64,000 nt of DNA from Scheffersomyces stipitis CBS 6054 (GCF_000209165.1 NC_009043.1:1116001-1180000); one strand, 5' to 3'. Shown: positions 9,228 through 19,485, counted from the first letter of the stretch. Notes: generated by a model not told the origin, from the letters alone. Program-made: numbers and translations.

Positions 9228-11140
9228 CTTGCAGTTCTGAATTACAGATATACTTTCCGCATGATCTTATTAGAACAGTATCCCGATCTAATGTCACTAA
9301 GAAATGGTATCTTGTTGGTTTCAACATCAACAATATATACATAGTTGTCCAAGTGGTTCAGAGGAAGTACTTGAATCTCAAGAAATTGCCCCCGGCCTTA
9401 AAAGGATTAGTCATCATTGGTTCCATTAATGATGAAGCAAACAAGTACGATTTGTCATTGGTTTGGTCAGAGAATACCAAATTGCCTATTATTAAGAATC
9501 GACCAGATCCCGCTTTTATCATCATATTCCAACCACCCAACTTCAAAAACTTGGAATACTTCTCTATAAACCCCATCTTACTACAATCTATGGGAAATGA
9601 CCTTGTGAACTTTGCCAGTAACGAGTTATCTGAGAAGTTTTGTAGCGTGGAACCTAAAACAATCACTTCCAAGAATCAAAGCTTTATATCGGATGACAAG
9701 ATTCTTCAACGAATAAACCGGATCGTCCAGTACAGAATAGAATTGCGGAACTGGTTAGGAGAATCTCATATTGTTAATTTCGATCCGTCGTCGTATGTAG
9801 CTTCCAGATCATTGAAGTCTTTTCTTCTCGGTATCTTAAGAACGGTAATCCGGAGCTTGCAAATGTTGATAATCTGGTTGATCTGGATAATTAACTTGAA
9901 CACCTTTGGCTTTAGTCTTGTATCGATATCTAAGGTATTTCGCCAACTTGATTTACGACTCAAACAACTCAATTATTTTCCCGTTCAGTTCCTCTTTTAC
10001 TACGACCGTTCGATTCTACTTGGTGATCTAGAAGAATCCAATCTCGTGAAGGAATTACAACTCCCGATCTTCAATTCGAGTTTAAACATCAACAATTCCA
10101 ATTACATCAACTTGTACAACTCTATCTGGTTGATATTTAATGACATCTTGTATGGTACAACCTTGTACAGAATCATAATCCTCAACTTTGACAAGATCAT
10201 CAAATTTTTGCATACAACAGTAATTGAAGGATTCCTTTTCAACAACTTGATGGAAACCATTGCGTGGGTATCTATAAAGCACCCGGCCGGTTTTAAGTTG
10301 AATAATGAATTGGGTCAGTTCCTTGGAGATTTGTATACTTGGATATTAAGATTCTGGAAGTTTTTTGTAAATGATTTTGCACAGCAGAACCTAGTGCCAA
10401 TGTTGAGAGGTGATATAGTCTATTCGTTGAAGAATTTGTTATTTATACTTTGCTACCTCGGGGGCATATCCTTCTTGTTGGGTTTTATTATTGATATCGT
10501 CAATCTTTTCACCCTTCATATCTACTTCTTCTACTACATTTCGACGAAGATTTACAGACGTCAGCTACAAGTCATCAACTCCTTGTTTCAATTGTTCAGG
10601 GGTAAGAAATACAATGTGTTGAGAGATAGAATTGACAATTTAAATAACTATGAGGATAACAATGATTTCGAAATTGACAGATTACTATTGGGTACTTTGT
10701 TTTTCATGGTGTTGATATTATTGTTGCCTACGATTTTTGCATTCTACTTGTTGTTCTTCTTGATGTGGCTCTCGCTCTTGATGACTTTGAACCTTCTTGA
10801 GAACCTACAGATTCTCGTTTCATTTACGCCTTTGTTTGTTATTCTATTAAAGATGAAGAATTCAAAAAGACTTCAGGGAGGAATAAATTTCAGCTACATT
10901 GGGTCTAGCGGAGCCACTAGCTATATCAGCATGTCCAACAAGTCATTGTCCTACAATGAAATATTCACTAATTATATCAAATTATTCCGAAATGCGAAAA
11001 ACTTCAGGGAATCAATAGTACAGCACTTTTTCTCGGGCAAGGTCATCTCAATCAAATACAATAACGACTTGAAGTTTCATTACTTAATGTTGCCCAAAAA
11101 TCATGACAAAACAATAAACATATGGAAATATGTTAGATAG
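9224..11140 (+). CDS. GPI1: GPI-GlcNAc transferase subunit GPI1 (PIG-Q)
   Basis: A 638-residue subunit of the ER complex that makes GlcNAc-phosphatidylinositol, the first step of GPI-anchor synthesis; it stabilises the Gpi2/Gpi3 core. The N-terminus opens with a short strand ending in FPHDL, as in Saccharomyces Gpi1 (FWPQDL). This supports the start at 9224 despite its 4-base overlap with the upstream ORF. The C-terminal half has several long hydrophobic spans and the family block IAWVSIKHPAGFKLNNELGQ (about residues 345-364, typical of Gpi1/PIG-Q), with further spans beyond. The length is close to the yeast protein (609). No other start is plausible, as the next Met is about 125 residues in. 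Confidence 0.93.
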   Translation: MTCSSELQIYFPHDLIRTVSRSNVTKKWYLVGFNINNIYIVVQVVQRKYLNLKKLPPALKGLVIIGSINDEANKYDLSLVWSENTKLPIIKNRPDPAFIIIFQPPNFKNLEYFSINPILLQSMGNDLVNFASNELSEKFCSVEPKTITSKNQSFISDDKILQRINRIVQYRIELRNWLGESHIVNFDPSSYVASRSLKSFLLGILRTVIRSLQMLIIWLIWIINLNTFGFSLVSISKVFRQLDLRLKQLNYFPVQFLFYYDRSILLGDLEESNLVKELQLPIFNSSLNINNSNYINLYNSIWLIFNDILYGTTLYRIIILNFDKIIKFLHTTVIEGFLFNNLMETIAWVSIKHPAGFKLNNELGQFLGDLYTWILRFWKFFVNDFAQQNLVPMLRGDIVYSLKNLLFILCYLGGISFLLGFIIDIVNLFTLHIYFFYYISTKIYRRQLQVINSLFQLFRGKKYNVLRDRIDNLNNYEDNNDFEIDRLLLGTLFFMVLILLLPTIFAFYLLFFLMWLSLLMTLNLLENLQILVSFTPLFVILLKMKNSKRLQGGINFSYIGSSGATSYISMSNKSLSYNEIFTNYIKLFRNAKNFRESIVQHFFSGKVISIKYNNDLKFHYLMLPKNHDKTINIWKYVR

Positions 11141-11189
11141 GTTAACCATATTAATAGATAATTAATTCGTACTATGCAGTACATACTTA

Positions 11190-11202
11190 TTTTGCACCCA
11201 TT
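11190..11202 (+). repeat. Dispersed 13-bp element, copy 1
   Basis: Exact TTTTGCACCCATT, 50 bp past the GPI1 stop. It is followed five bases later by GATTGGTA, matching the second half seen at other copies. One of five copies in the window, all non-coding. Confidence 0.6.
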
Positions 11203-11561
11203 TGGTGGATTGGTAGTATTATTTAGATGACAAGTATATTTGAAGGGTATCAAAGACGATTGCAAATCTCTGAGTTCCTACAATCTTGATGGGTCTGCTC
11301 ATGCGTGTCCTTAGAGAAGTGGACTTCTTAGGTTTATTAGGCAGAGTACGTATTTCCTTCCATCTTGGTGAGAATAGATATTGGACAAAGGACAGAGACT
11401 AGCTGTGAAGAACCTTCAGAAGTAAGACTAGACCTGGCTATATACTTTGATAAGTGGATACTTCTTCTCCTCCAAAACGAAGGCTACAAAGATCAATTAT
11501 TCCACATTGGGTTTGTGTCTAATAGTTTTGGAGTGGACTCTGTTCCTGTTCAAGAGCAATG

Positions 11562-11580
11562 TCTAGGGCACAGCCCTAGA
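11562..11580. promoter_or_regulatory. Inverted Tbf1-type site in the RPS0 promoter
   Basis: A perfect inverted repeat: TCTAGGGC, three bases, GCCCTAGA. AGGGC/GCCCT is the core of the Tbf1 site that drives ribosomal protein genes in Candida albicans. It lies about 310 bp upstream of RPS0 and 11 bp before a Cbf1 site. Confidence 0.65.
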
Positions 11581-11591
11581 AATACCACACT

Positions 11592-11600
11592 TCACGTGAT
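11592..11600. promoter_or_regulatory. Cbf1-type site TCACGTGAT in the RPS0 promoter
   Basis: A perfect TCACGTGA E-box next to the paired Tbf1-type site. Candida ribosomal protein promoters are known to combine Tbf1 with Cbf1, in place of Rap1. Confidence 0.65.
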
Positions 11601-11782
11601 TGAAAGAATGGATTTATCTGCAGTTCACACAAGGGAGCCTTTGCTCTCCAACCCAGTCGCACCGTTAACAGTGCGACTTAACTAAGGCTGGAATATCCTG
11701 CATACTATGAACACATAGTTAACATTTCCTTCGCACTCAGTGGCTCCTCACTGTGCTCAGTTAGTACCGGCACAGAGTTTTC

Positions 11783-11796
11783 ATGAAAATTTTCAT
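11783..11796. promoter_or_regulatory. RRPE-like palindrome ATGAAAATTTTCAT
   Basis: A 14-bp perfect palindrome containing TGAAAATTTTCA, close to the RRPE element of ribosome biogenesis genes (bound by Stb3 in Saccharomyces). It lies about 92 bp upstream of RPS0 and is followed by a T-tract at about 11806-11814. Confidence 0.5.
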
Positions 11797-11887
11797 CAGT
11801 AGTTAATTTTTTTTAGCAGTAGAAGAAATAAATTTCCCTCTTGACCTGAGAAGTCTTTATTCAATTACCAAGAGGATCTAACTAAAG

Positions 11888-13110
11888 ATGTCATTACCAG
11901 CTTCCTTTGACCTTACTCCTGAAGACGCTAAGTTATTGTTAGCTGCCAACGTTCACTTGGGTTCCAAGAACGTTCAAGTATGTGAAGATTACTGAACTGT
12001 CCCTCCATTGATCGAAGATGTGAATTCCTAGAAAGTAAAATGAAAAGTAAAATAGATCAACAAGTCCCTGTACCAAATCAAGTCCATCGTACCAGGGAGC
12101 CTCATACATGTAAAGTAGACGGGTCCCAAATCGAAATTGCTCCCCTTGTCTAGTCCATATTGACATCTATTGACGAATTGTAGATTGGAAAATTCCAAGT
12201 TGTATAAATCCATGAAGTGAGACGAAAGTTCAACACCAACGAACATCCGAAGAAGAACTAATGAACATCAAAGTTCATGTCATTCTGCCTATCATACAGA
12301 GTTTTATCCAATCGAAAACAGAATGAAAAAACTGATTTGAAAATCCTTCAACGATAGAGAATACCATAAACGATCAATGGAATGTAACTAACGAATTAAT
12401 ACTAACATATTTAGGTTCACAACAAGCCATACGTCTACAAGACCAGACCAGATGGTGTCAACGTTATCAACATCGGTAAGACCTGGGAAAAGATTGTCTT
12501 GGCTGCCAGAATCATCGCAGCTGTTCCAAACCCATCCGACGTTGCTGTCTGTTCTTCCAGAACTTTCGGTCAAAGAGCCGTCTTGAAGTTCGCTGCCCAC
12601 ACCGGTGCTACCCCAATTGCCGGTAGATTCACCCCAGGTAACTTCACTAACTACATCACCCGTTCTTTCAAGGAACCAAGATTGGTTGTTGTTACTGACC
12701 CAAGAACCGATGCCCAAGCCATCAAGGAATCTTCTTACGTCAACATCCCAGTTATTGCTTTGACTGACATGGACTCTCCATCTGAATACGTTGATGTTGC
12801 CATCCCATGTAATAACAAAGGTAAGCACTCCATTGGTTTGATCTGGTGGTTGATTGCCAGAGAAGTCTTAAGATTGAGAGGTATCATCCCAGACAGAACC
12901 ACCGAATGGTCTGTCATGCCAGATTTGTACTTCTACAGAGACCCAGAAGAAATCGAACAAAACGCTGCTGAAGAAGCCAAGACCACCGAAGACGTTGAAG
13001 AAGCTGCTCCAGTTGATGCCGACGAATGGACCGGTGAAACTGAAGAAGTTGACTGGGCTGAATCTGGTGCCACCCCAGCTGTTGAAGACGCTGCTGCCAG
13101 CAACTGGTAA
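11888..13110 (+). CDS. RPS0: 40S ribosomal protein S0 (uS2), one intron
   Basis: Small-subunit ribosomal protein uS2. The coding sequence is 11888-11977 joined to 12415-13110, giving 261 residues. Exon 1 encodes 30 residues ending ...GSKNVQ. The donor is GTATGT at 11978, the branch point TACTAAC at 12400-12406, and the acceptor TAG at 12412-12414. Exon 2 resumes [20 protein letters not shown], restoring the conserved N-terminus. The body has the uS2 blocks ([46 protein letters not shown]). The C-terminus is the acidic Trp-containing tail of eukaryotic S0/SA. Codon choice is that of a very highly expressed gene, with no in-frame CTG noticed. A Tbf1/Cbf1/RRPE promoter lies upstream. Confidence 0.97.
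11978..12414 (+). other. RPS0 intron, 437 nt
   Basis: Donor GTATGT, branch point TACTAAC, and acceptor TAG 9 nt after the branch A. It is long for a yeast intron and holds a possible hairpin, CCCTGTAC...GTACCAGGG, at about 12065-12101. No box C/D or H/ACA snoRNA could be made convincingly. Confidence 0.9.
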
Positions 13111-13856
13111 TTGTAATTTATTACTTTTTGATAAAATAATATAATCGAAACATATACGGTTCGGCTTTTTATTATTCATTCACTGTTTAATACTTATTAT
13201 TGGGGAGTATAAATTATTTCTTATCATCTGCAAAAATAAATAAATGAAAAAAATGTATCTGTATAAAATCTATAATAGATATGGTCATCTCTTTGTTTAT
13301 TATTGTATAGTTGTACCTTATTAATTGATGTCATAGTTGTACTAGCTGTAGAATTGAACCCGTTGGTAAACTTTTCAAAATCGAATTTTTCAGAGTGAGA
13401 ACTGCTCAGTTTCACATAATAAAGTTTTTCACATAATAAAGTTTTTCACAAAATAAAGGATTTCACAAGTCCGAGTATTGATTTATCCTCCAGATATACT
13501 CCGCCTATGACGACATCTAGTAACCACCGGCCCTGAGACGTGATAGAATATTTTATCGGGTTCCTGATAAATGTTGGAAGATTATGTCGCGGATATAGAG
13601 GTTCGGTTGAATTTGATTTCTCATTTTCCTAAAGGGGAAATACCGATGTCTGTTCCCTGTGATTCTTGCCAAATGGATTTGCCGAAAGTTGGAGAATCCA
13701 AACCAGCGAAGACTTCTTTTTCGATCAAAAGTTGTCAGTTGGATGACTTGAGTTTTATTTTGGGCAGTTGCATAATCCCGAGAAGTCATTAGAAAAATAT
13801 TCTTTGTATTTGGTGTAATTTTTAACTAAATACGTTATACTATAGTAAAGCAGAGA
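13111..13856. other. Intergenic: RPS0 3' end and first GRE2-like promoter
   Basis: The A/T-rich left part suits the RPS0 3' UTR. Three near-identical TTTCACA-AATAAAG steps occur at about 13410-13458. An AGGGG stress element (STRE, 13633-13637) lies about 220 bp before the reductase start, as expected for a GRE2-type stress gene. The small ORFs here are judged chance. Confidence 0.5.
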
Positions 13857-14867
13857 ATGACTACAGTTTTCATTACTGGTGCCAATGGATTTATTGGACA
13901 ACATATCGTGAAGGAATTGATCCAAGCTGGTTACACAGTAATTGGGTCAGTAAGAAGCAAAGAAAAAGGAGAAGCTTTGCAACGGAACTTCGCCTCAAAG
14001 CAGTTTTCATACGTCGTTCTCAGAGAACTCGAGAAGGAAGGTGCTTTTGACGAGGTCTTGAAATCTCATCCTGAAATAGAAGTATTTCTTCATACTGCTT
14101 CTCCCTTCGATTTCAATATTGACGAGCCTGAAGAAAAAGTCTTACTTCCAGCCCTCAACGGTGTCAGAAATGTGTTGTCAGCAATCCACAAGAATGCCCC
14201 ACAAATTAAAAGAGTAGTCTATACTTCTTCTTACGCAGCCATGATTGGCAGAGAGGTGGACCCAGACTTTGTCACAGATGAAACTATTTGGAGTTCTTTC
14301 AATTGGGATAAGGTCAAATCCAATGCCATATTTGCATATCTTGCTTCAAAGACATTTGCAGAACAGGCTGCATGGAAATTCATGGCAGAGCACAAGACAA
14401 ACTTTGAACTTACTACTGTTAACCCTACGTACGTGTTTGGTCCCCAGGCGTTTGACACCGGGGTGAAAGAGACATTGAACACTTCCTCCGAGATAATTGG
14501 ATCTTTATTGAAATTGCAGGCCGATGACGATATACCTCAGAACCAAGGAGGCTATGTAGATGTCAGAGACGTCGCCAAAGCCCATCTTGTAGCATTCAGA
14601 TCTCCAGCAGCTATTGGACAGAGACTCTTGGTGAGTAGTTTTGACAGATTTTCCACTTACCAGGTTCTCGAAATAATCCGTACGAATTTCCCCATACTTA
14701 GGGACAGGCTTCCAGTTCCTCAACCAGGTGAACACGAGGACGCAATTGAGTCCTACTGTAAGATGGACCCGTCTAAAAGTTGGGCAATTCTTGGATTTAA
14801 GCGCACCGAACTCACAAAGATGGTAACTGACACTGTAGATCAGATCTTGAGAGTCAAGGCCATATAG
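13857..14867 (+). CDS. GRE2-like NADPH-dependent aldehyde/ketone reductase, copy A
   Basis: A 336-residue extended short-chain dehydrogenase of the GRE2 (methylglyoxal/3-methylbutanal reductase) and dihydroflavonol-reductase-like group, cytosolic and NADPH-linked. Residues 5-14 hold the dinucleotide loop TGANGFIGQH. An Arg-containing SVRSKEKG turn favours NADPH. TSSYAAM supplies the catalytic Ser, and YLASK (about residue 161) the Tyr and Lys. VNPTYVFGPQ and DVRDVAKAHLVAF are family blocks. The length matches Saccharomyces Gre2 (342). It is one of a head-to-tail pair with the gene at 15500, colinear over its whole length. The exact substrate is unknown; members reduce methylglyoxal and many ketones. 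Confidence 0.9.
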   Translation: MTTVFITGANGFIGQHIVKELIQAGYTVIGSVRSKEKGEALQRNFASKQFSYVVLRELEKEGAFDEVLKSHPEIEVFLHTASPFDFNIDEPEEKVLLPALNGVRNVLSAIHKNAPQIKRVVYTSSYAAMIGREVDPDFVTDETIWSSFNWDKVKSNAIFAYLASKTFAEQAAWKFMAEHKTNFELTTVNPTYVFGPQAFDTGVKETLNTSSEIIGSLLKLQADDDIPQNQGGYVDVRDVAKAHLVAFRSPAAIGQRLLVSSFDRFSTYQVLEIIRTNFPILRDRLPVPQPGEHEDAIESYCKMDPSKSWAILGFKRTELTKMVTDTVDQILRVKAI

Positions 14868-15499
14868 GCATTTTGGTCTAGAACTTAGTATAATTTTTTA
14901 GTCTCAACAAGAAATTGAAATTACTTTTTCGTAGAAAGTATAACTCGGATGAAGTACCCAATATAGTACACGAACAGGAGTCTTCCGTTCCGTAATTCCT
15001 GAAGGTGTGGTTTTTCTTGGAAAGTGTCAATCGCTCTTATCGAATGCAACCGCAATTGCTTTTTTGATGCGTTTCTTACCTGCAGCGGGATTATCGTGCA
15101 ATTTTGTGACATGGCCACCATGGAAGTAACGAGATATTTTCTTCGAATCGTGGCAGAGGGAATACCGAATGAAGCTTGACAGACGCTAAACCTGGATTAC
15201 CCGAACAGATTGACCAGTCGAGTCATCATTCTTCGGACCAGCAGCCGGTCCCTTACTAAACTGGTAAGGCCGCACAACGCCTATGCAGTTTCGGCTACGT
15301 GCCACATAATACACTATGTACAGGATACGGGATAACTGAATCTAGCAACACCGAATCCTTCGCCCGAAATCCATCCTCTGGTGAAGCTAATCATAGAAAT
15401 CTTACTATAAATATGGCATTGAATCACTATTGGGAAAATTTAATCAATTCATATCATCACTATCACACACACTCAAATCTACTCACAATCAAACAAAAA
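14868..15499. other. Intergenic: promoter of second GRE2-like gene
   Basis: About 630 bp between the tandem reductases. A TATAAATA box is present at 15406-15413, about 90 bp before the start at 15500. It is followed by an A/C-rich leader (CACACACTC, AATCAAACAAAAAATG), typical of a well-expressed yeast gene. No other feature seen. Confidence 0.6.
15406..15413 (+). promoter_or_regulatory. TATA box TATAAATA
   Basis: Lies 87 bp upstream of the ATG at 15500 and downstream of an in-frame ATG at 15299, so it argues against the longer start. Confidence 0.6.
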
Positions 15500-16507
15500 A
15501 TGTCTCAAACTGTCTTTATCTCAGGTGCCAGCGGTTATATCGCTCAGCACATTACTGCTAAATTACTTGCTAAAGGTTACAAGGTCATCGGATCAGTTAG
15601 ATCTGCCAAGAAGGGTGACGAATTGAAGAGTCTCTTTAAGAATGAGAACTTATCCTACGTTGTTGTTCCTGACATTCAAGCAGACGGTGCTTTCGACGAA
15701 GCCTTGAAGCAACACCCCGAAATCAGTGTCTTCTTGCACACTGCTTCTCCATTTGTCTTTCAAGTCGAGGATGTTGAAAAGGAACTTTTGCTTCCTGCAG
15801 TTACTGGAACCAAGGTTGCTTTGACTTCAGTCTTGAACCACGGCCCTCAAATTAAGAGAGTTGTAGTCACCTCGTCTTATGCTGCTATGTTCGCCAACGA
15901 AGATATTCCTGACGTCGTCTCTGACGAGACCACGTGGACGGAATTGACCTGGGAGCAAGCCAAACAAAACGGTTTGGTTGGTTATCTTGCTTCTAAGGCT
16001 TTTGCTGAAAAGGCTGCCTGGGATTTTGTCGAAAAGGAAAAACCAAACTTCAAGTTGTCCACTGTCAACCCAACTTATGTGTTTGGCCCTCAATTATTCG
16101 ATGAATATGCTACTGGCCCTGTCAGCACTTCAGTGGAACTCATCAAGGCTGTTTTGAAGTTGCAACCAACTGATGAAGTCCCATCCGTACAAGGACCTTT
16201 CATTGACGTCAGAGATGTCGCCGATGCTCATCTCGTTGCTTTTGAATCAGATGCAGCTATTGGCCAAAGAATTTTGCTTCAAGATGGAAGATTCTCCAAT
16301 TCCAAGGTGGTTGAAATCATCAAGGCTAACTTCCCTGAGTTCAAGGACAAAATTCCAGCTCCTAAGACAACTCACGAGGAGGAAATCAAGAGTCACTGCA
16401 AGCTCGATTCTTCGAAGTCTGACAAGATCCTTGGAATCAAGTTTATCAGCATTGAGCAATCGATCAAGGACACTGTCGCTCAATTTATTAAGGTCAAGGC
16501 CGTCTAA
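15500..16507 (+). CDS. GRE2-like NADPH-dependent aldehyde/ketone reductase, copy B
   Basis: A 335-residue paralogue of the preceding gene. The reading frame is open back to 15299, but those 67 extra residues lie before the TATA box. The ATG at 15500 has an ideal A-rich context and gives the family N-terminus MSQTVFISGASGYIAQHI. Motifs: TGxxGxxG-type loop written SGASGYIAQH, catalytic TSSYAAM, YLASK, VNPTYVFGPQ and DVRDVADAHLVAF. Compared with copy A the first loop residue is Ser instead of Thr. Its codons are more biased toward high-expression choices, so this copy is probably the more strongly expressed. Substrate unknown within the GRE2 range. Confidence 0.91.
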   Translation: MSQTVFISGASGYIAQHITAKLLAKGYKVIGSVRSAKKGDELKSLFKNENLSYVVVPDIQADGAFDEALKQHPEISVFLHTASPFVFQVEDVEKELLLPAVTGTKVALTSVLNHGPQIKRVVVTSSYAAMFANEDIPDVVSDETTWTELTWEQAKQNGLVGYLASKAFAEKAAWDFVEKEKPNFKLSTVNPTYVFGPQLFDEYATGPVSTSVELIKAVLKLQPTDEVPSVQGPFIDVRDVADAHLVAFESDAAIGQRILLQDGRFSNSKVVEIIKANFPEFKDKIPAPKTTHEEEIKSHCKLDSSKSDKILGIKFISIEQSIKDTVAQFIKVKAV

Positions 16508-17912
16508 TCTTTGTTTTCAGATACATAAACTATATTATTGCGTCAATTCCATATATTTTTGAAATTCAATTCTTGTAGCCTCGTTTCAAAATGGTTGCGA
16601 AATTCTCAAAAGTAAATTAAGCCACGGAGAAAAATATTTTTCTGTTCCTGTGTATGCAATTGAGCTTACCCGGATATCCAAAAATTTTCACTATAAGGAA
16701 GTTTAAAGCCAGTTACTTTTGTATAGTTTTCTATTTTGTTCCTTATATTTGATTACCACGGATCGTGACCTGAAAACCAAAATCATCCTAGTCACTGGTT
16801 TCGCTTGCGTGCAAACGCAGTTCAACTTTGAACGGGTTCGTTTTGAATCCGCTTCTGCGTTGAAAGAGACCAGCTGATGCCAATTCTTGAATAATGCCTA
16901 GTATGGACAGAGGTATTCTCTGGCCATTTAGCTAGGTCTATGTGTTATTCGTTTCTATATTTTGTTTTTAGGATACTGTTTTGTTTTGTGTGGGTTCTTC
17001 CAATAAAAACGTTCCCGGTTTATCGTGTTCTTACTATTCAATAGAATTAGCACTTCATGCCCGGGGTATATCGTAGATGTAGCGTAGAGAGACTAGAAGT
17101 TGTAACGCCGGCGGAAGCGATTCTCGGCAGAGTAGAAGTTTAGAAATGATCTACGACAGTGCTAAGTTTAGGTACTTTAACCTGTGCTTCTCGTTCGTTC
17201 TTCTGCTTACTGCTATGGTTTAATTTCTAGTATACTTCATCTCGTAATACTTGCGATAAACTCAGTTTTCAGTGGAAGAAATCATTGCAACGAGAAATTG
17301 CAATCTTGCAATTGTTTATTTCTAAATTCTCTTATCTCGAGCTGCAAAGTTTTCTTCCTTTATGTCTTATTCAGACTCTCGGCATTATCTGGTATTGTTA
17401 AATGGGATCGTCGGATACGTCAAACTTCCGCTTACATAATCTGCAATTAATTTGGAATCTACGCGTTTCAGCAAAATATTTCCCATTAGGTAAAACCCTA
17501 TATTGTCTTCTTTTCTACCTGGCACCATTTAAGTTCATAAGCAGGGGAGTTTTTCTTTTCCAGACCACATTCTCTCAGTATACAACGTCGAGATTTCTTT
17601 AGCATCTGGTGACTTTTCGTTTCCAAGTGTTGCTCAGCATTGTTCCCCACACTTCGTTCTCGTCTAGTATTTACATTTCTGCACTGTTTCGAGATTCAAA
17701 ATAATATTGGTATCTAAATTTGAACGGCCAATTACGAAGTCACAGCCGACTCTGTATCTGTTCAACATTCAAAGTTCCGAAATAGCCAAAGCTGTGCAAA
17801 GCGATACAAAATTCTATATCTAGAAAGTCGGGCCACTGATCAAACTTTTACTATCAATAACTCCAACAGGGTTTATTTATTTTAACTTGCTAGAATTTTA
17901 ATAATTAGCAGA
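16508..17912. other. Intergenic, 1.4 kb, SMI1 upstream region
   Basis: A long non-coding stretch with many T-rich tracts. Small ORFs at 17184-17602 lack similarity and are judged chance. No RNA gene or repeat recognised. The length suggests a large regulatory region or a long 5' leader for SMI1. Confidence 0.5.
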
Positions 17913-19415
17913 ATGAGCTTGCGACAAAAGTTTCAGGAATTCATCTATTCCATCAGCACCAGTGACAAGTATTCGGAGTTTGACTCAAGAAAGTCGTTCA
18001 ACAGAGTCAACAAACCGGGCCCAGAATCAACCCTCTTGTATTCTCACCACAACCAATCGAGTCATGAACTAATCACAGAAAACGATCTTGATGACGGCAA
18101 TCTCAACAAACACAATCTTGATGGAGTCCACGAAGTCAAACTTGCCTGGAGACACATCAAGAACTGGATGGACAAGTACTCGCCGGACTTGGGTCATTCT
18201 CTCCAGGATAAATGTACCAATAGCGATCTTAACGACTTCCAGAAGGACTTGAATATCAAGTTGCCCAATTGTGTTTTAGAATTTTACAAATTGACCGATG
18301 GTCAGTCCGACTTTGGCAACAACACCAACGAAATCAACGGTCTCATATTCGGTCTTAAGCTCATGCCATTGGATGAGATTATGGTTCTGACTGAAAACTG
18401 GAGAAAGGTAGCAAGGGTCTTGAACTCAGAGTTGTCTCAAATTAAGCAAGCCAACAAGATCAGCGAGTTGTCGAAATTGCCTACAATTCACAGCAATCAA
18501 AATGCCTACAAGAAGAAGTTGAGTGGAAGTGGCGGCAGCGAAACTTCTTCAACTAAGACGTCTTTTGATTTAGTAGACTCTTTCTCTAGATCGACTCGTT
18601 CTTCATCTGTATCCAGTGAATTATCTTCTGGTTCAAACTCTCAATTAAACATTCCAAAACAGAGATGCATCCCTCCCGGGGCCACCCATGAGACATTTGC
18701 TCATCCTATGTGGATTCCCTTAGCAACCGATGAGGTAGGCAACTATGTGGGAATCGACTTGTCACCCGGTGCTACTGGTAAATGGGGACAAGTGATCTTG
18801 TTTGGTAGAGATTTCGACTTCAAGTTCAGAATAGCCGACAACTTTGGCGATTTCTTGTTGATCTTTGCCAACGACTTGGAAATTGGCAACTGGGAGCTTA
18901 AACGAGACCGGAAAAACAACTATGGAGACTTGTTTATTGGCAATGAGGGTGAATTGGTATACGTAGATAAAACCACCAAGTTGGAAATACCGTACTTGGA
19001 AGTTTTGAGAAGACGGGCTATTGAGAAATGGCTCTCTTCGTTAGAGATTTCAGAGAACCTTACACCTGAGCTTGAGCAGTTAAAGCAAGACTTGACTGCT
19101 AAGGATCAAACTTTGACATCGTTCAATAAGAGCTTAAACAATATCGATAAGTTCATCAACAATAATCTTTCTACCATAGACAACCTTGACGAGCCATCGA
19201 ATCAAGATGAATCATCAGAAGAGATCGAGCCAGTTTCAAAACAAAGCGCATTTAAGAAACCAAATGTGCCAACACTACAAACGAAGAATTTTAATAAGGC
19301 TTCTTCAAATATCAAGAGTCCTCTTTCACACGATGTGACAAAGGATTTGTACAATGAAGACGATGATGATGTTGAATCAAAGGAAAACAGGAAGTTCCAA
19401 GAAGTTAAGATATGA
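17913..19415 (+). CDS. SMI1: Cell-wall synthesis regulator SMI1/KNR4
   Basis: A 500-residue member of the fungal Knr4/Smi1 family. It is a hub protein that couples the cell-integrity MAP kinase and calcineurin pathways to glucan synthesis and localises near bud sites. The SMI1/KNR4 domain spans about residues 80-370. It contains W-x-x-I-x-x-W near its start (WRHIKNWMDKYSPDLG), LPNCVLEFYKLTDGQ, and after a Ser-rich insert of about 80 residues the blocks WIPLATDEVGNYVGIDLSPG and GQVILFGRDFDFKF. The C-terminal 110 residues are low-complexity and acidic, as in Saccharomyces (505 residues). It is convergent with ALG10, only 70 bp between stops. Confidence 0.94.
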   Translation: MSLRQKFQEFIYSISTSDKYSEFDSRKSFNRVNKPGPESTLLYSHHNQSSHELITENDLDDGNLNKHNLDGVHEVKLAWRHIKNWMDKYSPDLGHSLQDKCTNSDLNDFQKDLNIKLPNCVLEFYKLTDGQSDFGNNTNEINGLIFGLKLMPLDEIMVLTENWRKVARVLNSELSQIKQANKISELSKLPTIHSNQNAYKKKLSGSGGSETSSTKTSFDLVDSFSRSTRSSSVSSELSSGSNSQLNIPKQRCIPPGATHETFAHPMWIPLATDEVGNYVGIDLSPGATGKWGQVILFGRDFDFKFRIADNFGDFLLIFANDLEIGNWELKRDRKNNYGDLFIGNEGELVYVDKTTKLEIPYLEVLRRRAIEKWLSSLEISENLTPELEQLKQDLTAKDQTLTSFNKSLNNIDKFINNNLSTIDNLDEPSNQDESSEEIEPVSKQSAFKKPNVPTLQTKNFNKASSNIKSPLSHDVTKDLYNEDDDDVESKENRKFQEVKI

Positions 19416-19485
19416 AAGTTGCGAGATTTAGATACAGTTACATTTTTTAGTTCTTATTTGTATTTTATTATTTATAATTGTGATA

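Larger units (their letters stand above)
11141..11887. other. Intergenic: GPI1 3' end and RPS0 promoter
   Basis: Contains a copy of the dispersed 13-bp element, the paired Tbf1-type site, the Cbf1 site, the RRPE-like palindrome and a T-tract. A 106-codon ORF at 11365-11685 overlaps the promoter elements and is judged chance. Confidence 0.7.

Noticed and set aside
11365..11685. 106-codon ORF upstream of RPS0
   Set aside because: Overlaps the Tbf1/Cbf1 promoter sites, has no recognisable similarity and poor codon choice.
13571..13792. 73-codon ORF before GRE2-like copy A
   Set aside because: No similarity; mirrored by an antisense ORF of the same size, typical of chance.
15299..15499. Longer start for GRE2-like copy B with 67 extra residues
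   Set aside because: Lies upstream of the TATA box; the ATG at 15500 has ideal context and gives the family N-terminus.
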